Source: Magicicada septendecula
Lineage: Eukaryota; Arthropoda; Insecta; Hemiptera; Cicadidae
DNA: 64,000 nucleotides
Direction of reading: 5' to 3'
Assembly: GCA_034769895.1 (NCBI GenBank)
Contig: CM068367.1
Location: forward strand, 1,314,247,046 to 1,314,311,045
The notes beneath the pieces are model-generated. The model saw nothing but the letters and a program-made list of their open reading frames with translations. It did no database searches and was not told the DNA's origin. Position numbers and translations under genes: made by a program. Of this stretch, positions 22,641-33,275 are shown piece by piece (positions within the stretch are counted from its first letter, which is position 1; the number at the start of each line of letters is the position of its first letter).

Positions 22641-23457
22641 TAATGTGAATCAATATTGATATACTTGAAACCATCTGATGCAAGGGATTTGAGGTAATAT
22701 GGCCATGCACAGAGGATGGTCAACGAGAGGTTGAGCTCCCTACGCTAAAGGAAAGGAGGCAGACCAAGGGAGAGTTGGAACTCAGTAGCGTAGGTGTAGG
22801 CGGAAACGTCTACGTAGTAGAAAAGTGACATCGGACAAGGGAACTCGGAAATTTTCAAAAAACCGAACTGACGCACGTTCCGTTCGCATTGACTTTGTAT
22901 TTCATAACGAGACCAAGGAATGTACACTTTTGGGACGATTGTCTTGAAAAACGTAGTCATACTGTTGAGAAAAATACTCTGCAACTCCGGTAAGTAGGCA
23001 AAACGTTGGACTAGATAATATTACGTCCGTCGTATGACATATCGTCCTACTCTGTAAACCACGCAGCCCTGGAACTATACAGGAAACCGATTAGGCGTGG
23101 CGCGCTACTCAAACCACTCAGCTACAGACTTCTCTGCTTGCGTAACGATCCATTGATTGACTAAATCCGTTTTAGAAAGTTCTTTCGTTTTCAATAGTCT
23201 TCTTGTAGGCGGATTTGTTACTAGCTGGTAACGAAACCAGTAGCTCGTTTTTGTGTGAACCGTTCACACATTTACAGTGATGATTATTACATAAGAGTAG
23301 GCCTATACAAAATTGGCTTTAAACACAACAGTGACTTCCCGAGCTCGAATCCAGATCGGCTATTTACCAGCTGTTCCTTATGTAGAAGTCTGAATATTAA
23401 TTAATTCCAAACATATTTGTTAATTATATTGTCACGTAGGCTTCCGCGGCCGGTGTC
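22641..23457. other. No gene; possible SINE A-box
   Basis: No supported frame. On the minus strand at about 23116-23126 the string TAGCTGAGTGG matches a tRNA A-box, but no convincing B-box follows at the right distance. Confidence 0.35.
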
Positions 23458-23654
23458 CATTATGTTTTTGAAGTCTTCTTCCGGTATGGACCGCGTCAAA
23501 AATGTATTGTATGACAACGTTTCACTCATATTACAGTGAGTATCCTCAGGTCTATGTGGCAGAGACCTGAGGGTACTCATTGTAATACGAGTGAAAGTTA
23601 CCGTACAAGACATTTTTGACGCGGTCCATACCGGAAGAAGACTTCAAGAGCATT
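23458..23654. repeat. Long hairpin with a hammerhead-like core
   Basis: Arms of about 85-90 bp (gaagtcttcttccggtatgg... and its mirror ...ccataccggaagaagacttc) around a short loop near 23555-23563, with scattered mismatches. The left arm read on the minus strand carries CUGAGGA, stem II ACUCA/UGAGU, GAAACGU and a GAC/GUC stem I start. Confidence 0.85.
23514..23552 (-). ncRNA. Hammerhead-like motif
   Basis: GAC|CUGAGGA|stem II of 5 pairs (ACUCA/UGAGU)|GAA|ACGU (palindromic stem III)|U^GUC. The conserved core is complete. Stem I is only about 3 pairs. The facing arm (CUGAGGG) has lost a core A. Confidence 0.5.
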
Positions 23655-23730
23655 ATATTTTTAAATTATAAATCTTCACTACCTCCGTCCGTCTGTGTTC
23701 TTTTAAGATTTGAATAAATTATTTTCCCGC

Positions 23731-23876
23731 TTGTAGGGTGCATGGGTGCGTCATGTGCAGTTATCATTGAGAGATTGAGACGGACGTCTTCCGCCACTGC
23801 GATTGTAGGGTGCATGGGTGCGTCATGTGCAGTTATCATTGAGAGATTGAGACGGACGTCTTCCGCCACTGCGATT
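23731..23876 (+). repeat. Perfect 72-bp tandem duplication
   Basis: Two identical 72-bp units beginning ttgtagggtgcatgggtgcg. The lack of any difference indicates a recent duplication. The duplicated peptide frames on both strands are a by-product. Confidence 0.95.
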
Positions 23877-23885
23877 TTATTAAAA

Positions 23886-23931
23886 AGCGACGTTTCGGCT
23901 ACACAACAAGCCGGCAGCAGTTTTCAGGCGA
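23886..23931 (-). ncRNA. Degenerate hammerhead-like motif
   Basis: Minus strand: CUGAAAA (core G lost), stem II GGCU/AGCC, GAAACGUC then GC. The G8 position is changed, so it is probably inactive. Confidence 0.3.
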
Positions 23932-24179
23932 AAACAAAACAACCATGGAATCTAGACGGTGTTAAGTTAGGTAAGTTCCAGACGATCTGTGGGACAATCA
24001 ACCGAATTTTAGAAACAAGGTACGTCGAGATACAAAATTAAAGTTTTATACTGTCTTAGGGGTTTAATTCTGGACAACAACCAAGAAACAAGAAAGTACA
24101 ATACAGGCCTCGGAAATGGCTTTATTAAGAGGAATTAAAAGGTGTTCTAAACTTGACCGTCTGTAGATTGAGGCAATAA

Positions 24180-24345
24180 GAGAAGAATTAAAAGTTTTAA
24201 CTTGCACGAAAGACTAAAACATTATAAACAACGGTGGAGAGAACACTTAGAATGAATGTCAGATTCAGGACTGGGCAAACAAGTTTTGAAATATAACCCT
24301 ATAGGGCACAGGTGTGTGGGTAGACCAAGGAAGGCGGAACAGGCA
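24180..24345 (+). pseudogene. LINE C-terminal remnant
   Basis: Plus strand: LHERLKHYKQRWREHLE, a stop, MSDSGLGKQVLKYNPIGHR, VGRPRKA. This is the RLxxYxxRWxxHLxRM...LPKxxLxYxPxGxRxxGRPRK tail of insect LINE proteins. It is short and stopped. Confidence 0.65.
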
Positions 24346-24559
24346 ACATATTGCCTATGCCATGATGTGAAGACGATAATGATAAATCGTCATCCCTCCA
24401 ACTCGTATGTCAGCATGAAGCGCGTAATCTTCTGTCTATTGATGTTTTCATTTCATTTCACATGAGCTATCTGGTCCAGCTACTACATAACCCCTACTAT
24501 AAAAGTCTGATAAAGCATGTCGCAATGTTAATTCATTAACTTTTCGTCATTTTAAAATC

Positions 24560-24808
24560 AAAAAAGTTAAAACGACATTACGACTCTAAAGTGTACTTCT
24601 TGAAAACAAAATTTCCTTAATGAAACCCCATCGGGAAATAACATAAAATTGTACATAATGTAAGTGTGGTTCTCCTGAATCCCACCTTTATGTGAACTTT
24701 ACTGACTGTTTAACTGAAAGTGTTATAACAACTTTCGGCACTTTTCAGTTTTTCATGAGGAGGGGGGCTGGACCTCCCCTCGGACCTCCGCCTTGCCTAC
24801 GTCCCTGC
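24560..24808 (-). mobile_element. hAT-like repeat end, related to 8190-8420
   Basis: On the minus strand it begins CAGGGACGTAGGCAAGGCGG, a hAT-like terminus, followed by a G-rich block and aaactgaaaagtgccgaaag...ttataacactttcag, which matches 8190-8420. The other terminus was not found. Confidence 0.5.
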
Positions 24809-26210
24809 TAATCTATATTTTTCACCGACACCTTCTAAAACCTATTCTTTCGTGTGCTACCAGGAAGTTGACTGTTTCTCTTCTGTCACTTTATTGCAGG
24901 CATAATGTTGAGCTCTTCTCATGTTTGGGTGTCTTTTTTTTTGTACTCATGATCGCTCCTTTCGGTTTCCGTAAATATTTTATTTCAAGTTCCTGTGTTC
25001 TGTATCCTTCATCACTTTAAAATACCTGCTACTCTCATCCTTGCGTCAGTACCGTGCGTCAGCTCTTATTCGGCTGACACATTTATTCCAAAGCCTTTTA
25101 CTTTAAACGCAACTCCAAAAGTTCTATGTCTAAAATTTAAATTTTATGTTCCGGTTTCTAATTTCCAACTACTGCGAAATTTTCAGTATCAGATTTTCAT
25201 TTTTTACCAAAAAACTTTATTGCTAAAGGAGGGACGAAGGAAGTCGGAAACTCCGATTATATATGGATCCCACATCAGACAACTCTTGTGGCAATAGATA
25301 GTTGTTTGTATTCATGTCATTAGCATAGCTTCAACGCTATATGTCGCGACAACCCATATTTCTCACAAAACATAAATGAATTTGATGAACACTCGCGCGT
25401 GCTTGAGACACGGCGTGTGTTAAGAGGCAGACACGTGTGACGACACTCCAAGACAAACCCTTGAAAACGAGTTAAAACCTTTTTTTTTTAATCTGCATTT
25501 TACACACCCTCATAAAATAAGAATCATTTTGCCTCCAGAGTGTCCTTGCCTTGTGCGGTGGAAAGAAGATTTATGTCCAACAGCATGTAAAGTGTATAAT
25601 GGTTAATATTTTTCTTTTCTTTTTTTTTGTCCGACGAATGTTGTCGGGGGATTGGACATAATAGCTACTTGTATCATTGTTTGGAATGGAGGGTTGGATT
25701 TTATAGCCCATTCAAAGCTTGTGTGGCGTGCAGGTTTGTGCAGACCTCAGTTACCCCAAAACTAATTGATGGTAGTGGTGGTGTGTGGGCGCAGTAAAAC
25801 GCCAGGGAATGCACAATTTAAAGATGATCTGTCAAACGTGTGGTTTTAGGATCACGCCGGAGCTCTGTTTCGGTAAATATACGGGCCATACGTTTTTTAT
25901 GACCTTTTAACAACTGACCGCCTATCCGACCTATCACTGAAATCAAACAAACATTTAAAATACTCGGTGCTTGTGTCTCGTAGTATATTGTATTTTATTA
26001 GCCTGACAATGTCTGCGAGCTTAGGTTGATTCAAAGACTATAAACACAGAACTTTGTAATTCAAGTCAAATTTTAGGGCGTTAAGATGTTTTTAAAAGAG
26101 TCTACAAAACATTTGTTTGATTTGGTCTTCTTTTTTTCTACCGAGCAACTTCCACAAAAGCAGTACAGTGGTGTAATAAACAGAGAATTCGATTCTTAAG
26201 AGGAGGTTGT
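24809..26210. other. No gene recognised
   Basis: AT-rich sequence. Two overlapping plus-strand frames (24793-25297) lack any recognisable domain. Confidence 0.5.
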
Positions 26211-26218
26211 CAGCATAC

Positions 26219-26772
26219 TGTTACGACATCACAGAACAATCTACGTGTTTGTCGAATGTGCCAGAAGAATCTCGATGTAACGCGTGTGGCGTACGTACTT
26301 GTCGACGCATTTTCGAGAGGTTTCTCGAAGGCGCCAGCCGCGCGGACTGTGTCAAGGCCGCAGTTAATTACGTAGTTCACACGAGCGCTAAGACGCAATT
26401 ACGAACATTCTGGTCTGTGAGCGCAGGTATAAATACATGGCGACAGCGGCCTTAAGTTTCAGTATTAGTGCGATATATTGACAGCGCGGTTCGAGAGTTA
26501 TTGCTGGGCGAAATTACTGTGCGCGTTCAAGTGGTTATTAGTTAAGTGTTGTGTTTTATAATCGGACGGTAATTGTAATACAATTGTGTTTAATTTTAGT
26601 GGACATTTTATTGCGTGTGAACAATTTTTATTTGATTTGTTGTAGAGACTGTGTTGTTAATTACGAACTGTTTAACTGTAAAAATTAAAGCTGGTGATTA
26701 GTGACTTAATTGGTGTCTTGTACTTATTTTGTTTTCCACTGTACCTACGACGATCAAGTAGAGCGTCGTAGC
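26219..26772 (+). repeat. LTR-like repeat, copy C
   Basis: Same family as 7604-8071 and 8476-9059. It begins TGTTACGACATC, holds gtcaaggccgc (26352), a TATA box ggtataaatac (26428), tttattgcgtgtgaac, attaaagctgg (26685) and ttttccactgtacc, and ends gcgtcgtagca. It is preceded by atac as in copy B; the following ataa matches 3 of 4. The two opposing frames at 26207-26455 are spurious. Confidence 0.7.
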
Positions 26773-26813
26773 AATAACTTCTTGTATTCGATGACAGATA
26801 TTTTCACCATGTT

Positions 26814-27175
26814 CGTACAATTTGGACTTTAACGAAAGGCCAGGCAAGTCGTATCCAAGCGGCTGAAATGAGATTTCTCAGGCACGTGACACGGTATATA
26901 ATCTCCATGATAATAGAAGAAACACAGATATACGGCAGGATCTGAATATTATGAGTATACTCGACAGGATTGCCCAGTACCGGCTGAATTGGTGGTAACA
27001 TCTTTGCCGAATGGATGACTGCCGCATCCCCAAACAACTGTGGAACTATAAGCCGAGGGGACGGAGAAGTGTGGGAGGTCCGAGGAAGCGTTGGAGTGAC
27101 CAGCTGTATTATTTGCCTGTTTGACACCGGAACAAACCAGTCTTGGTTTACCTTGCAGATGATGATGATCTTCGG
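26814..27175 (+). pseudogene. LINE C-terminal remnant and 3' tail
   Basis: The plus strand reads with stops: SYPSG*NEISQARDTVY, DLNIMSILDRIAQYRLNWW, HLCRMDDCRIPKQLWNYKP, RGRRSVGGPRKRWSDQL, ending near a (GAT)n tail. This is a standard insect LINE C-terminus. An inverted copy of the same family lies at 31318-31563. The opposite-strand frames here are shadows. Confidence 0.8.
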
Positions 27176-27379
27176 CCATTGATTCTAATAGAACCTTGTA
27201 AGCACCTGACTTTGTCAGCTGGCGATTTAGGCGTAACGACTGTCACAGTAGGTACTGTAAAACCAACGTGACCAATAATGGCCCTAATTTTTCAAAGATA
27301 AAAACTATATTTAACGTCATTACAATCAATTAAAAAAATTATAATAGATTTTATTTGTTTTTAACTATAGACGACTGTT

Positions 27380-27860
27380 TTTAACAGGAAGCGTTTCTGT
27401 TTTGCGGACTGTCGAATAAGGAGTTAAGGAAGACAATGACAAATTGCTTCATATAGAGTATAGCGTTGTACGGTATCGGAACGTGGACACTGAGGAGAGA
27501 GGGTGTGGGACGACAGTAGGTATTAGAGACATGGATACAAGAGCGAATGGAAAGGATGAGGTGGGAGGAAAAGTATGGAATGCCGATAGGGTACAAAGAA
27601 TTGGTGAAGAAAGACAGACGTGAAGAATGTACGAAGAAGGAAGAAGAATTGGGTAGGCACTGGATGAAGCGACACTTTATGCTGAAGGCAACACTTGAGA
27701 GAATAATGAGTTGCGCGAGGGAGAAAGGAAGGGATAATGCAGGATGACGGATTCGATTATAAGTCTGAAGGAGCAAGTAAAGACTCTAAGACCCTGACGC
27801 AGAAGCAGGACGCATGGAGAGCTGTTATCTAGGGTCCTACCAGGGAAGGGCATAAATGTT
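27380..27860 (+). pseudogene. LINE C-terminal remnant, another family
   Basis: Fragments resembling post-RT LINE text: IALYGIGTWTLRREG (compare VALYGAETWTLRR), ERMERMRWEEKYG, LERIMSCAREKGR and a final DPDAEAGRME. It is broken by stops and frameshifts. It shares its general pattern with 61400-62560. Confidence 0.55.
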
Positions 27861-28114
27861 TTTAAATTCTTAATTTTCATATTCTCTTTATGTAAAAAAA
27901 ACATACCACAACACATGACTTAGTACAACCTCATTAATATATCGACCACTACGACATAGATTTATCGACAAGTTTTTACTGTGACAGATAAATTTGTAAT
28001 TTACAAGCCTGCTGTGGTAAGAGTTTTAATTTGAAGTACATGTTTAGCTGCAGAGGAGTAAGTTCTGTATTTAAACTAACTGCCGGGCTGTTTGGCCGTG
28101 ATCCAAGTTTTCAA

Positions 28115-28167
28115 TTAAACCAAACGTTTCAGCAGCAGCACTGGCTACCATCTTCAGCGGATGAAAC
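28115..28167 (-). ncRNA. Hammerhead-like motif, left arm
   Basis: Minus strand: AUCCG|CUGAAGA|stem II GGUAGC/GCUGCU (6 pairs with wobble)|GAA|ACGU|U^UGGUUU. Stem I starts G-U, C-G, C-G. The core is complete; stem III is the palindrome ACGU. Confidence 0.5.
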
Positions 28168-28274
28168 GAGTCAAACCTAATGCGGGTGTCTACGTTAGGA
28201 CCACAGTACTGTGGTTAAGGCTCAACCACAGTACTGTGGTCCCAACGTACGACACCCGCGTTAAGTTTGACTCG

Positions 28275-28327
28275 TTTCATCCACTGAAGATGACAGACAG
28301 TGCTGCTGCTGAAACGTTTGGTTTAAT
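28275..28327 (+). ncRNA. Hammerhead-like motif, right arm
   Basis: Plus strand: AUCCA|CUGAAGA ... GAA|ACGU|U^UGGUUU. Stem I starts A-U, C-G, C-G, better than in the left arm, but stem II has mismatches. Confidence 0.45.
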
Positions 28328-28372
28328 TGTAAACTTTGACCACGGGCAAACAGCCCGGCAGTTAGTTTAAAT

Positions 28373-28986
28373 TCAAATGACACCGGCCGTGAAAACCTTC
28401 GAACAATAATAAATTCTGTGTTACATAAATTCACTTTCTCATATGTATTTTATGACAACCTTGCACTTGAAAAATATGGCTTTTCTGTTTTACTTGCTTT
28501 ATCATTTGAGAAAGCTGAAGTCATTTACTCTAAATTGTGCGCGGTATGGCTAAAATAATATAGTCCATATAACTTCTGTTGATTCCAAATGCAAATGACC
28601 TTTTTTTCAAAACTAAAAAAGTTCTCGACTTTTGACAAACTTGTAGTAGAATCAATGAAAAATTAGCGTGTCAACGACTACAATGGTTCTACTACATTGT
28701 GACTAAACGTTGTCAGTATCTTTAAGTAAAGCAAGTAAAGCAAGTATTCATCGCTGTATAACTAAGAACAAAATAACGTATATGGTTGGGTATCGTGATC
28801 TTATTCACGGTTGTGCGAATATGAGATAGAGGGATGAAAAGTGGCCCCGGGAGCCAAATTGGCAGGGGCGCAGAAATTAGACACCAAATGCTTACAAATT
28901 AATTGAAAATGTTCCAAAATAATTTATAACAAAAAACCGATTTAGTTTGATGTAAGCTGCTAGTTATTTGATATATTCAAGTGTCA
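28373..28986. other. No gene recognised
   Basis: AT-rich. A possible hAT-type terminus (CAGGGGCGCAGAAATTAG, 28862) is present without a partner. Confidence 0.4.
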
Positions 28987-28994
28987 CCAGTGTT

Positions 28995-29811
28995 CAGGGC
29001 TGGCCCTACAACTGGCGAGGTAAGCGGCCGCCTAGGGCATGACAGTGGTGGTGGGGGGAGGGGGAATTTATACAAAGAGAAATAATAAAAATTTTAATAC
29101 ACGAAATTTTGGTGCAAAAAGTATTATTCGTCAAAGAGCAGCTGTCACAATTGCTGAGCTGAGAGAAGTTTTTCTAAAATTAAATCTATAAAAGTTTACA
29201 TTCCCTGTTCAGTGAGTCAAGAAAGACTTGTTAGTATGGTCACAATATCAATTGAAAGCGAGTTAGCCCAAGAAATTGAACTAAACTGCAGATTTGCCAG
29301 GCTGAAAGCACGAACTTCTACATAAGTTCCTTCTTCTACATAAGCAACCGACTAATTTTTCATAAATTTTATTCTTAAATTCCACTTATTTAAGTAGCAT
29401 AAATATATCAATTAAATTAAATTCTTCATACGTTATATTGAAAGTGAGTGCTATTTATTTTGCAATATTGTAATAATAAACTATATTCATTCATTGCTCA
29501 TAGTTTTCTATATAACAAGAAAGTAATCTGTAATTTTCCTTTGTTGATCTTATTGTAATTTCTAATGAATTACTTCGTTAAATTTTTACCAATTGAAAAT
29601 TTGTTGTAGACTTTTACTTTAAGAACATTTGCTTCAATTATGGTATAGCAGATGCCTTAATAAGTTGAGTTTAATAAAGTTAAAGTTAAAAAATAACTAA
29701 TATTAATTTCTATTCCAATTATGGTGCAATATTTTCCACTTTTATAGTTGAAGGGAGAGAGCGGAAATTGTATTCTTCCTATATGGCGGTAAAAATCTAG
29801 GGCCGATTCTG
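28995..29811 (+). mobile_element. hAT deletion derivative, 817 bp, with target duplication
   Basis: Starts CAGGGCTGGCCCTA and ends TAGGGCCGATTCTG; read inward the ends share CAG..., (T)CGGCCCTA. Flanked by ccagtgtt (28987-28994) and ctagtgtt (29812-29819), matching at 7 of 8. Inside, 29190-29322 reads IKVYIPCSVSQERLVSM...ISIESELAQEIEL...CRFARLKART, the hAT dimerisation domain (IKxYLRSTMSQERLxxLxxLSIExxLA...FAxxKAR). Most of the transposase is deleted, so the element is a dead internal-deletion copy rather than a MITE of unrelated content. Confidence 0.85.
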
Positions 29812-29819
29812 CTAGTGTT

Positions 29820-30360
29820 ACAAAAAACTTTATTTTTTCTGTTAACATTGTTTGTGTTTAATATAACGTTCCATGCTTGAATGTGCTCTCTGATATTTTA
29901 AATAAATATTTTTACGGAATTTCTAATATACTTGGCTTTCACTCAAAATACGTGATGATATCTACCAAAATTATCATACACACAAAGAATAAGTAGCATA
30001 CTGTATTATAATTTCTTAAACTGTGATCGAAATGCAAGTGCAAAATTTTCTTTACCCGCTTATGGTTCTACTAAATCAAAATATTGTTTTTTATTAATAA
30101 AGTTGTGTTAGGATTTAGAAAAGAAATAATATACACACAGGAGAAGCAATTGAAAGAGAAGTTTTCCGGGCAAAAGTGTTAAAAATGGAAGGAGTGTTAA
30201 ACAAGAGAGAGAAAAACGCAGGTTCAAAGCGGACAAGATAGGAAGAAGAGACACAGTGAAAAGATGAAAGAATATTGGAGACAAAGAAAACATTCAATTA
30301 TTCAAAGAATATTGGAATAAAGAATTGATATTGTCATGTGGTCCTCATATGGCCGATACA
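29820..30360. other. No gene recognised
   Basis: AT-rich, with overlapping Leu/Ser-rich minus frames (30108-30297) that I regard as chance. Confidence 0.5.
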
Positions 30361-30367
30361 AAAAAAA

Positions 30368-30535
30368 TGTGTTAGTGATTATAATCACAAACAAAATTAA
30401 CACCGTTGCACACCACTATAGAAAAATTATTCCAATTAGCGCTTTCAAGCCTCACAGCTTATCATCAGATTGAAAAAAAAGCGCTAATCGGAATAATTTT
30501 TCTATAGTAGTGTGCAACAGTGTTAATTCTGTTCA
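30368..30535. mobile_element. Solitary Penelope terminal repeats, head-to-head
   Basis: Same family as the Penelope repeat at 17935-18060 (gtgttagtg...cacaccactata, agcgctttcaagc). The left half is in minus orientation and the right half (30478-30530) in plus orientation, giving a hairpin with arms of about 50 bp. No coding region lies between. Confidence 0.85.
30427..30480 (-). ncRNA. Hammerhead ribozyme, Penelope family, second copy
   Basis: Minus strand: UUUUCAAU|CUGAUGA|stem II AAGCU/GGCUU-like with loop GUGA|GAAA|GCGCUA^AUUGGAAUAA. The core is the textbook CUGAUGA/GAAA. Stem I pairs CAAU with AUUG and continues with U-G and U-A pairs. Stem III is again AGCGCU. Against the 18010-18059 copy it differs in several stem positions, which is evidence on which bases covary. 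Confidence 0.8.
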
Positions 30536-31317
30536 AAATATTTATGAAATACTTCGCATTTTCAAAAATGTACATTACAAACAACGGATACTCTATCGAC
30601 TCAGTTATCGTAACTTCTAGCACTAAATGATAGGATATGAAAAATAATCGTAGTCTGACGCTCAATAATTTAGGATAAAAACCAAACAGCTAGTCCGTTT
30701 TGATCACGTGTAGAGGGTACTACAGTATACGCTCAAAAAACAAGTACAGTATGGATGGTGCAAGGTTGAAGACGAAGAGGAAGCCAGAGAGCAAAGAACC
30801 CTGGGCGAGGCAGAGATGGAAACGAGCGCGAGAGAAAGGCTACCAGATGTTCTATGGACGGAGAGAGGCTAGTGTTGATTGAGAATCAGAAGACGGAGCA
30901 TTGCGTCATGAACAATCATGGTGATGACATTTCTTGAATTTATAAGTCTGTTAGGCAATGCAACTGTTTGGATAGACTTTAGATACAGTCACGTGTTCGA
31001 CTGCTCAGCTGTTATGTTTAGATAGATTCTATTTGATTTACTGATGCTTGAAAATTTTATGGTTGAGAAACGTGGATATTTCTGCCTTACTTAGTTTTAA
31101 GCCTAAAAATAGAATAAGTCCGAAATGATCACCAGTAAAACAAGTGAATGAAACGCCATAGTCTGAAAATAGTGTTTTTTGGTCATACCTAACGTATGTC
31201 AACATAATTCAAACTTAATAAAATCTGTGTTATCTGATAACATTCTTTTATATTATAGCCTAATCGCATTACATGTGACAATCACTTGAGATGAAAAAAG
31301 CAGCAACTTTTCACGTT

Positions 31318-31563
31318 ACGATATCATCATCATCATCCTCAAGGTTTAAACCAAGACTGGTTTGTTCCGGTGTCAAACAGGCAAATATTACAGCTGGTCA
31401 CTCCAGCGCTTCCTCGGACCTCCCACACTTCTCCGTCTCCTCGGCTTATAGTTCCATAGTTGTTTGGGGATGCGGCAGTCATCCATTCGGCAAAGATGTT
31501 CCCACCAATTCATCCGATACTGGGCGATTCTGTCGAGTATACTCATAATATTCAGTTCCTGCC
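31318..31563 (-). pseudogene. LINE C-terminal remnant, inverted partner of 26814-27175
   Basis: Minus strand encodes the same tail as 26814-27175 (RMDDCRIPKQLWNYKP, GRRSVGGPRKRW, DQL then a loss of frame), beginning with a (GAT)n tail at the 3' end. The plus-strand frame 31291-31548 is the antisense shadow. Confidence 0.8.
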
Positions 31564-32766
31564 GTTACGATGTGCCATCCTAAATGCCCAGGATACTCTT
31601 TGTGCAACATAGTAATATAGGCAGAACTTCTAGCAGAATTTGACACCTAAAAGCGGCGTTGGTTTAACGTAAAAAAAAAAACAAAGACAAAAGAATGATA
31701 TTGTGGTACTACTTTAAAAATTACTAGAAGGGAGTTTTCTACCAAAGGGAAGAAAAAGAAGACGAAAGTAGATGCTGTCGTTTCTTAGTCTCCAAAATTT
31801 GAAAACTTGTTGGTGGTCGTTCGTCAGTCAACAGAGAAATGTTAATCGTTAAGACTTCTTCTTTCCGTTAAACACTGTACGAAGAATATTGCTGGTCAAA
31901 GAAGATTACTACGGAGAAAATTCATGTTTTAACTATCTTGTTTGTCACGGTTCCGGTTCTCGGATTCGATTCATCAGTCCCAATTATTTTACTCAGCCGT
32001 CAAAGCGCGAATTAATCAAATGTTTATTTAAAAGGCAGCGAGTTAGAACGACTGTCGTCGTTACCATCGCTCGAGTCCAATGACTTCTACACATAAGGAC
32101 TTGGGCCATACTTTTTGGTCGGACGTTAAGGAATAAATTCGTTTCGCTTGCCAATTTCGGCAGTGGGCTGCTAATGATTTGCTATTCACGCGTCCACAGG
32201 GTTCGACGTCAAAAAACAAAATAATCGCGACATTGCTCGTGATTTTATCGGGTACTTTCTACGAGACTTATTTACTTTGTGTCGTGAAGTATAACATCAA
32301 TGCAATTTTACGTTTTTAAAATTCCTACGTTTAACTACTTTCTATCGTAATGTATTGCAAAATAGAGTAATACATTAAATTTTTAATACGAAATAGTAAT
32401 TTAATTATTTAGATAAAATAATAGAATATGCAACAAAAAGTTATAGTTAAAATGTTTCCGTTCGAATATTAAGAAGTTTTGTAGCAGAGTTATGTCACTT
32501 CTGTTCTATTTTAAAGAACAAGACTTTGGTCTGCATCACATCATCAGTCAGTAGACAAGATTCAACTCTGCACCACCTTGGATTTAAAATGCTGGACTGT
32601 TGAATGAGAGAAACCCATACACCCTCCCTTTTTACTTCCATGTTCCACAAGGAAATGGAATTATGGTGATGGTGAAAAAAATCGTGTTCGAGATTAGGAA
32701 TGATTCTGATTGTATTACCCTCAAAACATGAAAAAAAGTCATTTTTCGAAAAGTCTGTGTGTCTGT
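31564..32766. other. No gene recognised
   Basis: A minus-strand frame at 32495-32809 is 104 codons but has no domain I recognise. It runs into the tandem repeat below. Confidence 0.45.
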
Positions 32767-33100
32767 GTAGAATTTTTTTTACGGCAAACGATAACTGCCG
32801 CAAATTCAAACAGAATCAAATAATTATTTGCATACTTACTTGAATTGTAGAGGAATCAAGGGCTATTGATTTTGGTGAAGATCGGTTAAGGGGAAGGGGT
32901 GGTTTACCTGCAACGTTTTGTTTTAACGAATGTAATTTTTTCTATGACGAACGTAAACTGCCGTAAATTCAAACAGAATCAAATAATTATTTGCATTTGT
33001 GCCTGTGTTTCAAAGGACTAAGGTTTATAGATTTTGGTAAAGATCGGTTAAGGAGAAGGGGTAGTTTACCTGCAACGTTTTATGTTTTAACAAGAGTAAA
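32767..33100 (+). repeat. Tandem duplication, two units of about 168 bp
   Basis: Two diverged copies sharing aaactgccg(c/t)aaattcaaac, aatcaaataattatttgcat, gattttggt(g/a)aagatcgg and gtttacctgcaacgttt. Confidence 0.85.
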
Positions 33101-33275
33101 GTACTTAATTTTGATAAATAAAGTATCCTGAAAAGAAGGTCATAATAATCCACTGTAGAAAGGTAGATAGATGAAACATCTATAAATGAAAATGATAGTT
33201 GATGGGGGAGGGGATAATTTTTTATTCGTGTGCTACGTTATCGGCAACAAAGAAGTAGTTTGTTGTTAAAATTCC

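Larger units (their letters stand above)
28069..28372. repeat. 304-bp near-perfect palindrome with facing hammerhead-like cores
   Basis: Arms of about 148 bp around a 7-base loop (aaggctc near 28217-28223). Outer arm: tttaaactaactgccgggct and its mirror. Each arm contains a CUGAAGA...GAAACGUUU motif in opposite orientation. The inner part, aaccacagtactgtggt, is itself palindromic. Confidence 0.92.
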
